From NCBI GenBank assembly GCA_013397695.1, contig VYZI01000003.1, positions 2,963,696 to 3,027,695 of the forward strand: a stretch of 64,000 bases of DNA, read 5' to 3'. The DNA is from Centropus unirufus (taxonomy: Eukaryota > Chordata > Aves > Cuculiformes > Centropidae). Position 1 is the stretch's first letter, and each line of letters starts with the position of its first letter. Made by a program: the position numbers and the translations under genes. This document shows positions 23,313 to 37,500 of the stretch, piece by piece. Under the pieces are notes generated by a model. The model did no database searches, was not told where the DNA came from, and saw only the letters and a list, made by a program, of their open reading frames with translations.

Positions 23313-24497
23313 TAACCCTGTATTGGGTTAAAGACTAGGTTATTTGCACCGGTTGATGGAGCATGGCTGTGACAGGACCAGGATGGTGTGCATGTCCACA
23401 GAGAGACTGGCGCATTTTTCTCTGGCTGCGTGCTTAACACTTGAAGCTGTACTTAGATTTTCTCTGCCTAACTCTGTTCTCTGACTCCTGGTCATTCCCG
23501 ATGCTTGATAGAGAGCCTCCTCCTGCTCAGCTTGTGCCTGACAGCTCAGCTGAGAGGGGTTATTTCCTATAGCTTTGCCACAGTAAAACACTCACCAGTT
23601 TAACATTTCTAACATGCTTTACTGAACTTGTGATAACAAAGGTAAATTAAAATAAATCCATTAAATAAACAATAAGTTAAAACACAATACATTTATATTT
23701 CAAAGAGCTCCAATGACTATCAGACCTTGAAACAACATTAATATTCCAACTGTATCCACGCCTATACTTATCATTGTAACATGTTTCAAGACTCCCCACA
23801 ATGTACATATTTTGTTACAGTCCCCATATGCATACAAGACCAGTGAAACGCTCAAGCAATTTTATAATCGAGAAGAGCACCACACAAGACAGGCATGAAC
23901 AATGTGCTGGAAGCTGCCTGGGGTATATGGGTTTTATCTCTAAATTGAATTGACACTTCAGACAACAAATGGAGAGCTCTAGCATGCTTTCTGGCGTACA
24001 TGTGGGAACAAGCCTCCACGTCACTGAACACTGTAGTGTCACAAATGTTTGACTTAGGTTAGTGCCGTCTAAAGAAACATCCTAACTTGCTCCCTGGCAC
24101 ATCTTGCACTACCCTTGAGCCAGTGCAAAGGGCTTGTACATTTGCTCAGTGATTCAGCTGCGGAAACTGAGCTTCATGCTAACTCAGCAAACAAACACAA
24201 AAGAATGCTAGCTGCAATTTTCCTTCACTTCCCTGGTCATGTTCACTGAGCAGATGCACTGGCACCAGAAAGACAGCAGCCCGGGCAAGGGACACAGTGC
24301 CTGGGAGCAGGAGGGCTATTTCTGTAGGCAGCAGTACCTTTAAAAACACCAGTTAAAAACATCTTGTGGAACTACAGTTTTTTAAAAAAATTTGAAACAA
24401 GGAACATGTTTTGGAATCAATTTATAGTGCAAATCAAATAGTTAAAAGCAAATCATGGACTCTACCAGAATATACAACCTGTTATGATCTGTCTCAT
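23313..24497 (-). other. SYBU: SYBU 3'UTR / downstream flank
   Basis: Sequence immediately 3' of the SYBU stop, with no coding signal. It includes an A/T-rich patch (23640-23700). It is likely transcribed as 3'UTR, but the end is uncertain because canonical signals are absent here. Confidence 0.5.
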
Positions 24498-25593
24498 TTA
24501 GCTTTTCATATTGAAGGGTGTATGGCGCAAAGAATGGAGGGCCACCAGGCAGCAGCCACGCAGCAGAGTTCCGATATTGTAAATGGGATTTATTCCTCCT
24601 CTCTGGGTACTGAAAGCCCACATGATAGTGGGTACCACAGGGGCTGCCACAGCAAGAACATCTCTGAGGAGACTGCTGCTCCAATATCTCTTCTTTATTC
24701 CTGTCTCAGAGACAGTATAGACATTCCCAAAGGTTTCATCATCACAAGATTCTGTAAAATCCAGTTCTTTCATGAAACGATTTTTATGCTCTCTGTGCTC
24801 CACCTTCTTGCATGGAGATTCCACAGTAGACAAAAGGATGGCAGAATAGGGGTCACTTGAAGTTAAGTCCACTGTGATGCCAGAATCGCTGAAGCTTTGA
24901 CAAGAAAATTCATCCGATTCCTTCATTGAAGACTGGCTTAAGGAGCTGTCATCTTGAACTCTGAAGATGTTTTGAATGAGCTGCTCTACATCTAGGCTAT
25001 ATGGCACCACATTGGTCTGGACAGCCTTTTCCACCATCATGTTACTGCTTTTCTCCTTCTTCTGGAAAGAAGTCAGGTTTTCATCCAGAAAATTGTCAAA
25101 CATCTCTCTCTTTGCAGCAGAACTAAAGGGAACTGGATCACTGAAGTCAGAGGCTGTGGTGACCAAACCCTCTTCAGATAGATCAGTCCCGTTAGTTATT
25201 TCCTCACTAGGAAGCAGGCCACTATCTGCCACCTCCTCCAGAGCTTGGTCCCCTGTAATGACGCTCTTTGGCATGGTGGCACACAATGGTAACGGCTTCC
25301 CCTCTGAGTCACACCTGTACTCCAGGCACTGCTCATCCTGAGCCAACTCCATGGTCTGCAGCAAAGATTCCAGTTTCTTGTTTTGAATGTTTATGTCTAC
25401 ACAATATTTCTGAATTTTTCTGTCTCTCTCCGCCAAGCTGGTTTGCATGGTTTCAATAACCTGCTTCAGTTGTTTAATTTCACTTCGTGCTTCCTGCAAC
25501 GCTAGCTCTGCCTCCACACGAGTGCACTCTTCTTCAATCCAGTCTTCTCTCATCCTTACCAGCTGAGCTTTCAGCTCTGCTATTTCTGTTTCC
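24498..25593 (-). CDS. SYBU: SYBU exon 7 (terminal coding exon)
   Basis: The acceptor (minus-strand TTTTGCTACAG) precedes 25593, and TGA ends at 24498. It encodes the last base of Arg290 and residues 291-654. The second half of the coiled coil comes first (EIAELKAQLVRMREDWIEEE to about residue 373). A long Ser/Asp-rich region follows with the conserved AVQTNVVPYS motif, then the hydrophobic anchor LLRDVLAVAAPVVPTIMWAF (598-617) and a conserved tail with GGINPIYNIGTLLRGCC. The closeness of the tail to mammalian syntabulin fixes the identity. Confidence 0.97.
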
Positions 25594-28500
25594 CTGTAGC
25601 AAAATAAAAATGTTGTAATACTTCTGCTGACTGGTCAGTGAAAGAATCAAGACGAAGCTCCACTGCCCTGGGATGGCTCTCCTGCGGAGGTGCTCCAAGG
25701 AGGAAGCAAATTCTCCGATACACTATTTGCTTTTGCCTCTGAGAGGGTGGACAGAGATACAGGCCAGCTCCCAAGATGTGCCAACCAACTGCTAACCGGA
25801 GTCACCAAACTCTCCACACAGCCAGCAGCCTTGTGGGGTATGGCATGATCCTTGACATTCTGAGGCACAAGTGGTGACCTCTAGGTTTGGTCCAACCAGT
25901 ACAGCGCTTAACATCTCACCAAATGCAGGATGGCTTGGGGCTGCAGGCACCTGGCCTGCATGAAGCCAGAGGCTGTTGCCTTGAGTTGCAAGCAAGCAGG
26001 GACAGGGGACACCTATAGGATTTAGGGCCTTTAGTGCCTGCTTGGGTTGTGCATGCTGGAGAGCCACCTCTCAGGATGGTTTTAGTAAAGGAAATTACAT
26101 ATATTGCTGTTGTAATGCACATTGTCATTTCTTTGCCCAGCATCCATACAAAGGCTCCTGTTAAAAATTTAGTATCTAAGTGATAAAACTGTAAGTGGGA
26201 ACACTGGTTTGTGTACGCAGTTTTCCTTCATTAGGGAAAAGTGAGGACATTAGTAGTCATATTTCAGTGAGGTAGAACAGGAGACTAACCTAATACATAC
26301 TGATGGGTACGAAGTGTTTTACCCATAATAGGTCTCAGTGCTAAATCAGACTGGTAAAAAGTTATCCTTCAAAAAAAGGGAAAAGAAACAGCCATATTTA
26401 TAACTACATAGCATAGTCATTAAAAATACCTAAAACCAACCTAACAGGACTGATCAAATTTCAAATTTCTTAATGAACAGTTTATGTGGACAAGAAATGA
26501 ATAATAACATTCAGGATTCCCACCCCTAAATGCTCCGGAATAAATATTTCCAACTCTGATTTCTGAAGTAAAATATACCTTTCTTGAAGTTTGTTCTCAG
26601 ATTCCTTCAGCTTTGTTTTCAAGTGCCGTACTGTAACTTCTTTCTGTTGCAGAGGAGTCAAATACTGCTCTGCACTTTGGGGCTTAAGGATGTGATTGTC
26701 ACCACAAGAATTTAGTCTCCCCGATCGCCTGGAAAGAAAAAAAACCCCAACAAACCATCATATAACATCACTCTTATAATTCTTCCAAATTGTAGAAAAA
26801 CATCCCATTGACTGATACAAAGCTTGACCCATTTGGGGACTCCTCAGTGTCTGCACAAATGACTCCCTCTGACAAACTGAAGTACTGGAGAAAAGGCTGA
26901 TTTGTGGGCATAGTGCAAAATATACTATTTATTGCACTTGCTTTCATTGCCATTATATCAAATGAGATACATTTAAATTTAAAATACCCTGCTATGCCCT
27001 CAGCTGAAATGGGTGGTGTGCCCAAGGGCAGGCAGCTGGGCCACTGGCAAGGGCATTCAGCTGCAGACAGGGCCAGGTGAGGCAGTCAACACACTGAGTT
27101 TGGCTCCACACACAGGAAGCGGAGCATGCCGAAACCCAGATTTGTCCTATACAACTTTAGGTGTGCATCTGACATGCTTGGCTTCTGAGCTGGGAAAGAG
27201 CAGCAGTGTGGCGGCAATCTCTATATTATGCGTCACATGCTGTGGCTGGCAGGCTTCTGTTTTATTTCCTGTACAGGAAACTGCTGTCCTTAGGGAAGTG
27301 CCTAAGGCTGGGCAGGGTGAATTTTCTATACTACTCCACCCAACTCTCTCCAAAGCAAAAGGACCTTAGACAAAAGAACTAGTAAATCCTTATAAGATGT
27401 GAGAGCATGAAACCCCGTGAAGGAGCCTGTCTTGGAGTGAAAACCAACTACAAAGGGCTTTGACTAAAAGTGACCTTGAATTTTACAATAATTTTACAGT
27501 GCTGAAACCACAAAGCTTTTGCAAGGGATGGTGCACCCTCTTCACTGTAGAGCCATGAAGATGGAGAGTCACACCAGTGCTGAGGAGCAAGAGGACCTGC
27601 TCAGCCACTCATACAGCTGACCCACATCACAGTACTGAGAAGGTAAGTCAGTGTGCTGAACACTGGGATGCTGAGATAAGGACTTGCCTCATCACTGGGC
27701 TGCAGTCGCTTCCTCTGTATGAGTCTGAATTGCTGCTACTGGCTGAAGAAGCCTTGTAACTCTGATAGATGTTAGCAGGACTTAACTGGTTTTTGCATAG
27801 TGTTGACAAAGAATCCTTCTCACGAGAAGCAGGTGGGCTGGCTCCAGACTTGTAGGATAAGGATCCATTATTCCGAGCATAAGGGCCACGACTGGAGGGA
27901 AACCAAAATGGTTAAAGCATATTGGTTTATCTTCATCACACAACGCTGTATGTGTCTTAAATGTGTCTTATTTTACACACACAGTGGTCTGAACACAAAA
28001 CCAGACGGATAGCTATGAGTGGTTAGGAAGAAAGTCCTAAGTCATTAGCTACTGCATGCATTTCACTGCCTAGGGGGGGTTCTCAGTCTAAATCATGTGA
28101 ACCTTGCCCATTTTCACATTTCTTTGTGAGTAGCACAGTTCCCATTGACTCCATGAGATGATCCATGTTCCCTGAACCTTTGACTCCATTAAGTAATGAG
28201 AGGACTGCAGTCCGGGTTAGTGCCAAAAGAACCACATTTCAGCTTTTCCCAGTCAGGCCTGCGGAGAAATGCCTGTCTGTGGAGGTTTGCTTAGAGTGTT
28301 TTCATGCTCCTCAGCAAGCAGCCTGAGGGATCACAGCGTGCAGTGAAAACAGATTTTGTATGAGCCACTGTTCTTTTCTGCCTTTGGCATGCTGGCTGCT
28401 TCAGCTGTCATTGTCAGCTATTCATTCGCTTACAGATAGTTTGAACTCCACTGAGAGCAGGCTGAAATAGTTTTAAAATAGACAAAGAAAAGCACTGCCT

Positions 28501-31500
28501 TTTCTTTCCTCCTTCCACTTTCCCTCAAACACATCTACCTTTCTTTTCCCACTCTTTAAATAATTTGGCTGTCAACTGTGTGTGCTTGAAAGCAGTTTCT
28601 ATCTATCTGCGCTGCCCAACGGCTGCCAAAGGGCTGGGGCTTGCTAAGGGCAGTTTTATGAGGCGCATTCCTCACTTGCTCAGTTGGTTTGCCTTCCTGC
28701 CCTACGACACTCACTGCTACCTTCATCCTCCCATGGAATTTGTTCTTATGAACTGTAAAGAAAGTGCAGGTTTCAAAAAAATATGGAAAAAAGCAAATCC
28801 AGCCAGCAGAAGAGAAGGCTTGAACGTAAAAATTTAAATACCACAGAATTATGAAGCAAAATCTCTTCTTAAAATTGTCTGATTTGGTTTCCTCCCTTCT
28901 CTGGAAAGGGAACAGTTTATAAGGAACAGATGGTTGAGTGGTTGCTGCAAATCTTCATCATGCTGTTGTGGTTTGGGTGATTTTATAATTATTTTACAAC
29001 AAAGTGCAGGACCGCAGTTTGTGACAACATTGAAATGTTTAACAGTGAGTTAAGTCAGTTAAAAAAGAACATACTGCAAAGGAGACATCTCCTTCCACTT
29101 TGCATAGTACAGCAACAACACTGGTATGAGGCAGAACTTGCACGGATTCTTCATAACACAGCAATGTGCTTAAAGGAACACTATTACATAGGACTTCTGT
29201 CCAGTTAAGTAGGTCAGTATGCTCTAATTTAAAGTTATATTTAAATGCACAAGAATAGATGAAATTATACTTAATATTAGTGAAAGTAAAGATGATATTA
29301 GGCCTTCATATTATATTTGGTACCTTTTTTCCCCACAGCCAGTACTTTTACTTGTTATATTTAACATAGACTGTTTAAGTAGTGTTTATTTTTTCTAACA
29401 GTCCCATGATAATGATACAAAACCACCCATTAAACCTCATTCTCTCTTTATGCTGGAGCACAATGGGACCTTGGCAATGTCTGTGCCACTCAAGCACACG
29501 GGTATCCTGCTGCCGATCCCAGCCTGCCTGCCAGCTATTCCACAAAGAGCAGGAAAGCAGCCCTGTCAATTTGAGCTCTTTCCTCCTACTCCAAAAAATG
29601 TAACCAGCAGGGATTGCGTGGGCAGAGCACAACGTGCATGGCTCCATCCAAACACCCCCGTATCCACAAGCTGTCTCGATTTCCACTTCACACATGACAG
29701 GGAGAAAACTTACAGAAATATTTTTATGAAAGATTCATTTAGATAGCTGACTATGACTTTTTTTTTTTTTTAATTTGCAAATAGTTGTAGTTATATAGGG
29801 GCTAGGAAAGGGTGTTTTAAGAAAAAAAGCATCAAAGGCAATAAATATTGGCTACTTCTTCCTAGAAAAACTAAGGTCATGTTCTGGAAAAGTATATTCC
29901 AAGCCAATAATTTATTACAGAGATCAAATAAGAGTGATAAGACCAAAGGGTTAAGGTTAACCGGTTAGAAGTACTGCATTTAACTAACATACACTCAGTT
30001 GTTTCCTCCTCCACTCCAGCTGATGCTTTTTCTGCCTTACCTGACTGTATCCCCCATACTTGTTATGAATAAACAACAAAAAACCTACCAGTCAGCTGAT
30101 CTGGCATATTGACTATTTTTGTGCTCCAAATACTACATTTTTTTCTTTCTCAGATCACAGTTCTCTGCTGCCTGAGAACACAGTGTTACCCATAATGTTT
30201 TAAAAGTCTCAGTTCTGGTATTGTACGTGCTAACTGCAAGACCTTACACAGCAGTCTATCTTTGCACTAGCAACACTTGCAATATTCAGGAAAAATTACT
30301 TTGCTTACTTGCGAGAAAAAGAAGATCTTTTGCTTCCAGCAGCAGACATATGGACCTCAGGCGCTGAAATACTGCCCGAGCTGCTTGAAGAGCTAAAATC
30401 GGCTTCACTCCCTGGAAAGGAAAAGGGAAGAGTGAAAACATGATGGAAATTATAACTCAAAGACTGTTTTCAAAATAACAATGAATCATAAGCATCCTTC
30501 CTTTGTCCCTCCTGTGTGAATTTCAGAAGTTGCATGAATTTTCAAACATCTCTAGACAAGTGCTGGATTCCTTCCAGATTTTCAGCGTTTCTTCAGGACT
30601 GGCACTTCAACAAGAGCAGAAAAACCATTTGGACACAAAACCCTCACACCACACAAGCCATTTTAGGACTCAGCTAGGACAGTTTTGACAACCTGTTTGC
30701 TTTCTCAAAGCCATAACTAGATGAATAAGGCTGCACACGTGGCTCCTCCAGGAGCACAGTGATTAGGAGCGCACAACTGTAACTGGAGATTTCTGTTGCT
30801 TTAAATTATATGAAAATATTACGTGCTGGGAGGAAAGCTGTTTCTATTCCGGTTTCTGAGATGATGCACCCATAAATGCATATAGGCTAACAGGGGATAT
30901 GTACGTATGTGTACATGTGTATGCGAGTTTTCATGCGGCACAGAAGCAGAGTAAGGCAGTTCTAATAGCCTTAAAATAATCCAATAATCACGTGTGGCTC
31001 CCAAGTGCTTCTCGAGTGCTAAGCCATCTATCTGATCACTGACTTTCTATGGATCACAACTTTTCTTCCCGAAGCGCTGGCATACACAAGGAAAACTGCT
31101 CCCATTTTGCTAAGGCCAGTAGCAGGTAGATGTAATAAGGAGGTCTTACCATCTGAAAAAAAACCACCTTAAAGTTAGGCACTTGCTACAAACCCCATTT
31201 TTGCTCTTTTCCACAAGGGGGAGATGCAGCTACAGCCACCATCATCCCTGCTGCAGCAGATGAACCTTCAGGGGCACAGCCTCTCATACTTTCTCGGGCA
31301 CATCTTGCACCTCCGAGTAACTGGGATCCGAGATGGAGAAAAAGACCTTGTCAGAGCTCGTCTTCACAGCCTTAAAGAGGACGAGACATCGCAACAATCC
31401 TTACTATCCAGTAACTCTTAGGAACTGGTGTTAGGAACAGCTACGTTCTGATTTAACCCCATACTTTCCCAGCCTCACCAAGTCTCAGCATCAGAATCAA

Positions 31501-34500
31501 ACTGTTTCCTGTGGCTCTGGTTCAGCCCATCCCAGCCAAATTTCAAAGTACTGGAATGCAAAGCATAGCTCATGAAAACTGCAATCCCCTTCTCATGAAC
31601 TTCAGATCCAGTGTTACACCCCAATAATCAGATCCAAGCGACCACAGAGGTAACCTAAGTGCAAGTCTGCAAGGGGAGGAAGGACGAGCAGCCAAGCTGC
31701 TTTGTTTCACAGAATATTTATGCTATGTCTACAGATGCGGGTGTCAGTGACCCTCTCCCTGGGGAAGCAAAATGACTGTGGGACATGATGTCCAAAGTTG
31801 CAATGGAATTCTCCTGATAAACAAACCACTCCTGGCTCTAAGACTAAGAGAGCAAACACTGTCTCAGTATCATACTACTCCCAAATCTACTTTACTAAGT
31901 AAAACCTGAACAGTTAAACACATCACGCAGATTTCATACCTCCAGTGTTCGGGCCCCCAAAACATTTCTGCCCTTCCAAGACTCCAGGAGTTTTCTGAAG
32001 CCAAGTCCTGGCTGAGGCACAGAGAGCAGGAGCACCAACCAAGGCTCACCTCTAGATAAGGAGATCACATGATAATCAGATCTCACTATCGAAAGCATTT
32101 TGAGGAAGCAAGGCTTAATAATAACCTCTCCCTGACCTGCCTGGCTTGGAGTCCAGTGCTGGGAAAGGCTGCCGAGCCAGACGCTGCTGCTAACAGTCAG
32201 CAGAATCTGAAGACAGAATGACCTCAAAGGCTGAGCTTTCTGAAAGCCTGAACTGCATCTGAGACCAGAAACCGTGTCTCTGAAGTGTGAATTAACCTTT
32301 CTGCCCCTGATAGCAGCTACATACAAGCTTAACACTGAGCACCAGAGACGACTTATGTTTAATAGCCATGATAAAAATAGCCATGCAGCTATTTATAGGA
32401 TCTTCAAGAACATTTATAAAATAAAGGAGTCACTACTAGCAATGGTTCCAGGTATGTTAGTAATGTTCATGTCATCTTTGTGTGTAACAAAGCTCGACAG
32501 CAGTGTTACTAGGAGACTTTAAAAAACATTTTCTCCCATTTGGTAGACCTCTCTAAGTGAAATAACACGGCACCTCTTCCACAAAATATCCATTGAGACA
32601 TATTCTCATGGGTAAGTGTAACTTCTCTCTTATAAAAGTCTTAACAAAAAGGTGAAACTTCTTGTCTAGGAGCAATGCGGGCAGGAGCTGAACACAGCCT
32701 CTCATCTCTCCTAATGCCACTCTCCAGGCTGACGGCTCCCTAAGGACACCTGTTGACTATTTTTATTGCTGTGACAATGTGATTGCAAAAGCTCACACAT
32801 GTAAGCCCCAGGACAGCCCACCAATTCAATGTTAACTATGGAAGAGACTGAAATTTCTCAAAATCATATTCTTTTGTCCTAACTGGTCGTAACACTTGTC
32901 TAGGTCTGAGATAAGACTTTTCCATTAAGTTACTGTCTTACCCATCCTTTCCCGCAGAAGATGCTACGCGTTGAGCTGCTGGCCTCAGTGGTGTCTCATA
33001 TGAAATTCATTCATACGTATTCTCCCATGCCACAGCCACTCAGTGTCACAGCACTAACACCCTGCTGGCAGGCGAGTCAACTTGAAAATAGGCTCTGATG
33101 GAAATGCTTGTGCCGCACATACGGCATCTGATGCTGGGAAGCCTGTCACTCCAGCCTTCTCTTGCCTTGCAATGGGCTCTGAGCAGCAGCACACCCGCAC
33201 CACAGGAGTGGAGCTGTGGCCTGCCCCATGCAATGGGAATAACAACACAAGGATGGCCAGCAAAGTGTTGTAACATTTTCCAGGACTGCTCCTTGACTAG
33301 AACGGGTAACTGAGAAGTAGGAGTGAAATCACACAGCATCTGGTGTTGTCCCGGCACTTCAGTGCTCAATGGGGAACAGTACCAAGCCAAGAGCATGCTG
33401 CACACAGCATCATGCTTTGTGCTGCCTTTTAGCCTCCTTGCTGCCCTGGCAGCACCTCAGCAGTCACCCAGCTCCAGCTGCCTCAGAGGGGAGCCGCCCC
33501 CAACCCTGCGACTTTGTTCTGCACCACCTGTGACAAGGAGTGCCCACAGAGTGGGCCGCCACGACCCAGGCAGAGAGGACAGTGATGGTCCAGCAGACAC
33601 AGCTCCTCTGGGCTGCACGTTGGAGATCACAGCTCGGGTCGCTAACGCTGTCCTGCCACAGCACTGAGCTGACTGGGAAAAGGGCAAATCTCCATCTGGC
33701 ATGTGATGCAAGTACAAATTTCAGGGCGAGATTGAAGGGAGGGAGAAAGAACTGCCTGCGCAAGGGCTGGTACACCTCCAGCTGGCAGCAGTGCGTGTTT
33801 ATCCCATCCGTGCAGTGCGGCTGCCATGCCTACATTTTTGGGTGTAGAAAAGCCCCACCTTTCACTCCGGCGTCTTCACTGCCTCAGCCACAGTGCAAGG
33901 ATAATGACAGAGCATAGTGATCGTGTCCCGCACTACAGACAGAGCTTTTGCAGGTAGAACAGATTTGGTGTATTTGGTTGACTAGGACAGTACGCAAGCA
34001 CATGAACACCACATCCTGGATGTATCCAGGTATGTAGAGATACATATTCTTTACACAGTCACACAATAACCCCCCACGCACGCCTGGAGTATGGCATCCC
34101 GAGCTGCTATTTTTAGCCATTACAAACAATTGGATCTCTTGTTGTATGTTTTCCGGCCTTGGTATTAAAATTTGGTTTGCACTTTAGCATTTAATCTTTT
34201 TCCTTCGATGAGAGTAAATCTTAGACTTTCTTGTGAACATTTTACTGTCCCTTTTCTATCCAAACAGTAAGATTAAAATGCAGTAAAAATGAAGAAGTTC
34301 AGGTAATGTCTGTGACAAGAACACTAATAGCTGAGCAGCAGAACTGGATTACCAAAACTCAGGATGCATATGGGCTTACTAAAATTTAGTCTTTGTATAT
34401 GTCTTTTGTATTTGCAACTTCACCACTATTTGATAGCTGCCAACGTACATAACCCACATAACTTACCTATGTTCTGACTCTACAAACACGGACTCTTTAC

Positions 34501-37500
34501 ATATTTATGTATCTATATCTATACAGATCTTGGTTTGGATGCTAGGGAGTGCATATAGTCATTCAGTGAAACAGAGCTGTAAATAAAACAGTGCTGACAG
34601 AGACAATTTGTCTTTAAAATGTAAAGCATGTAAATTTGCCAAGTTTCCTTGCCTTCAAAAGCATCCTCTTATACAGAAAGAGACCAAAATATGCATACAT
34701 GTCCACCAGCCCCATGGAGCAACTAGAGGAGTTAAGTGGCAGTCTGCCTCTGTAGGTATCTGTATTTAGAGACCCCAGGGGAAAAGACAGGGTCTGGAAG
34801 TATGGAGAAAATTCAGTTGTAATGCTTACTATGGAAAGGACCTGTATTTTTCAGATATTTGGTTTCTTTTATCTTCAAACCTTTAACTCACAGCTACTTT
34901 TATAGTTCCAATCTTTAACAGCACAAGCAGTATGTTTGCAGGAAACATGAATGCTTCTTCTTTTCCGTTTAATATGGGGTGGTTCCTGCAAGACTATTTT
35001 GTATGCAAGCCAACGAGGACCGAAAACCACACTGTTCATATGCACACACAAATCTAAGGAAAAGAAGCTCCAAGAAGTGATGAAGATCTGTTTTAGCATT
35101 TCAGGCTTTTCTTTAAGTAACACCCTCAAAAAAGACCCAGGGCAAAGTCTCCCAGTGGAAAATGTACTCAATTCAGAGTGTCAAGTCCATAGCTGACAGT
35201 GTGTTTTGGTTCCAATTCCTAGCCTTTGACTTCTTACTTATTTTTTACTATAACTTATTATTTACTATTGCTATACATGAGACTATTGCCTTGGATTTAC
35301 TACAGACATCACACCAAGCACTTACAGTAAGTGGGTAAACGCAGACTTAATACTGAGAGCAAGGGAGAAGACACAGGACTCTCTTTCACGTACACTGCTC
35401 TGATCTTTGGGTGACAGAAGCTGCTCCCACATGTTCTATGCCCCTGTATCTCATACTCTCCACTACCATGAGGTCAGTGGAGGAAGCTGAGGACCCCAGT
35501 AGGTCACAGTAGTTCAGGAACCCCAGGAAGGTGTGAATTTGAACTCCTTTTGTCTAGGGAGGGCACTTTTCTTACCGCTCAGTTGCAATACAACAGGACT
35601 GTAACACTACCACTGACCACACTTCAAAGGAATGAAACATGCTGGTTGCTTGAACTCACTGACATGGTCTTGCTCCAGTACGGAGGTTTAACGAGAAGCT
35701 TAGGCATGCATTCATGGGCAAGCTCAGGACAAATAGGTGGCTGAGTCTGGGAGATGGGCACTCCTCTCTGGCCTCTCCTGTTCACCGGTGGAGAAGTGCT
35801 CCTGCCCGGTATGCTCTCTGCTGTCTGTCTTGGATTTCAGTACTGGACCATCCCCTCTGATTTCACACGCAGTTTAGTCATTGAGCTGACATCTCTAAGT
35901 TGTGATTCCAGAACAATGGTGAGAAGATGGGCACAGCAATGCCTGGCATGGTCAATCCTAAGGGTACCAATAGGCATCCCCTCCCTTATCCTACTTCACT
36001 GGCCAATGAAGCCATCACTACCCTCTCTTCGATGGACATCTATCCTGCTGCTGCCAGTGTTTGCTCATCAGAGAGATCTGTTAATCATGTTTCAGCTGAT
36101 TGCATGGCCCAGTAACAGCTGGTAACTTGAGCAGCTGATAAAGACAGTCAGAGGGGATATGGAGCAAAACTTTCAGAGTGATTTTCTATTTAAACCCAAT
36201 GAGACTTGCAGCTTAAAAACAGACAAAAAAACATCAGGGAAGAACTGCAATGCAGAGCCTGCTTCCCCACATCTTGATTTAAACTCAATTTTATAAATTA
36301 TCTCCTCAATTCAGATTGCTGATTGTGTGATCTAAACTAATTATTTATCTTGATTTCTGCTCATCTTGCTTGCCTACTCTTCCTACTTTTGAAGAACTTT
36401 TGTTATGAATTAATCACAATTTATCTCATTAAGAAATTTTCTTATCCCAATACTGTCATTTTGATAGTAATCTGACCACCATTAATGCAAATTATTAAGC
36501 ACTGCATATCTCAAAATGAATACAGAATGCAATGTGTACACTGTGAAACCACAACGAATCAAGGTCTTCTCTACAACAGTCACTACAAACTAATTACTGA
36601 TATTGGCTGAGAGCCATCATCTATATTCTGCATATCAATATGATCTGGGCTTATGTTTTTCCTAATTTGTTTTTAAGTCATGGATTTGCAAAGTGGCCAC
36701 AAGCAGATGTTGGAACAGACAAACAGCACTGCAAGTTGTTTTTTTTCCTGCTTTATCTATTTTGAGGATATTCTTCATACAGAAGTCAGACTGACCTAAT
36801 TATTTTTGTGCTTCTATATGCAGTTTGAGCTGTTCTAATAGCACCTTAAAAATATGGCTCCCATAATTTACTTTTCTTCTCAGCCTGAAATGACCTTTGT
36901 CAGGAAGAACGTGTGTTCACGGAGCAGAAGGGTACAGTCTGGGGAACTTATTTTCCTGTTCAAATAAAAAGGTTCTTTGGATCTGAGATGGAAGGATGCT
37001 ACTTTGCTACACTAACCTCACTAGAAACATTGAGACTGGATGTCAAAAAAATACACTGACAGTTGTGTGAAATAGTTTTTAACTTGTATATGACAGTTTT
37101 ATAAAATGTATATGTAAATCCACCTATGGACAAGTATCTTCTATGACCAAGCATGTAGTGTCACCTCAGGAAATTTTTCATATACCTGGCAGTACTTTTT
37201 GGTCTGCTTGAAGGGAAATGGATAGGCTGGTCAGAAGTATTTTTAGGAGATGGAAAATGTCATCTTTGGCAGGGATGACTTAGCAGAACACAGAAAGGGA
37301 GTGAACTCCATCACAGACTGGGAACTTATCCCAGCCCTCCTGTCACGTTGGTGGCAGAAGCTTAACAAAGGGCTTTCAGAGGCCCCTTCAACACATCTCC
37401 TAAATCTCATTGCCTTGCACAAGGAAAAGAGGATGGCTGGGGCACAGAAATTCACAGCACAGGCATGCATTCCCAGCATATATGCAAATGCATGAAATCA

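Noticed and set aside
24411..25459. Plus-strand frames opposite SYBU exon 7
   Set aside because: Shadows of the real minus-strand coding exon.
33323..33917. Overlapping 103-125 codon frames inside the large SYBU intron
   Set aside because: No splice context, no family resemblance, frames open on both strands as expected from local GC content.
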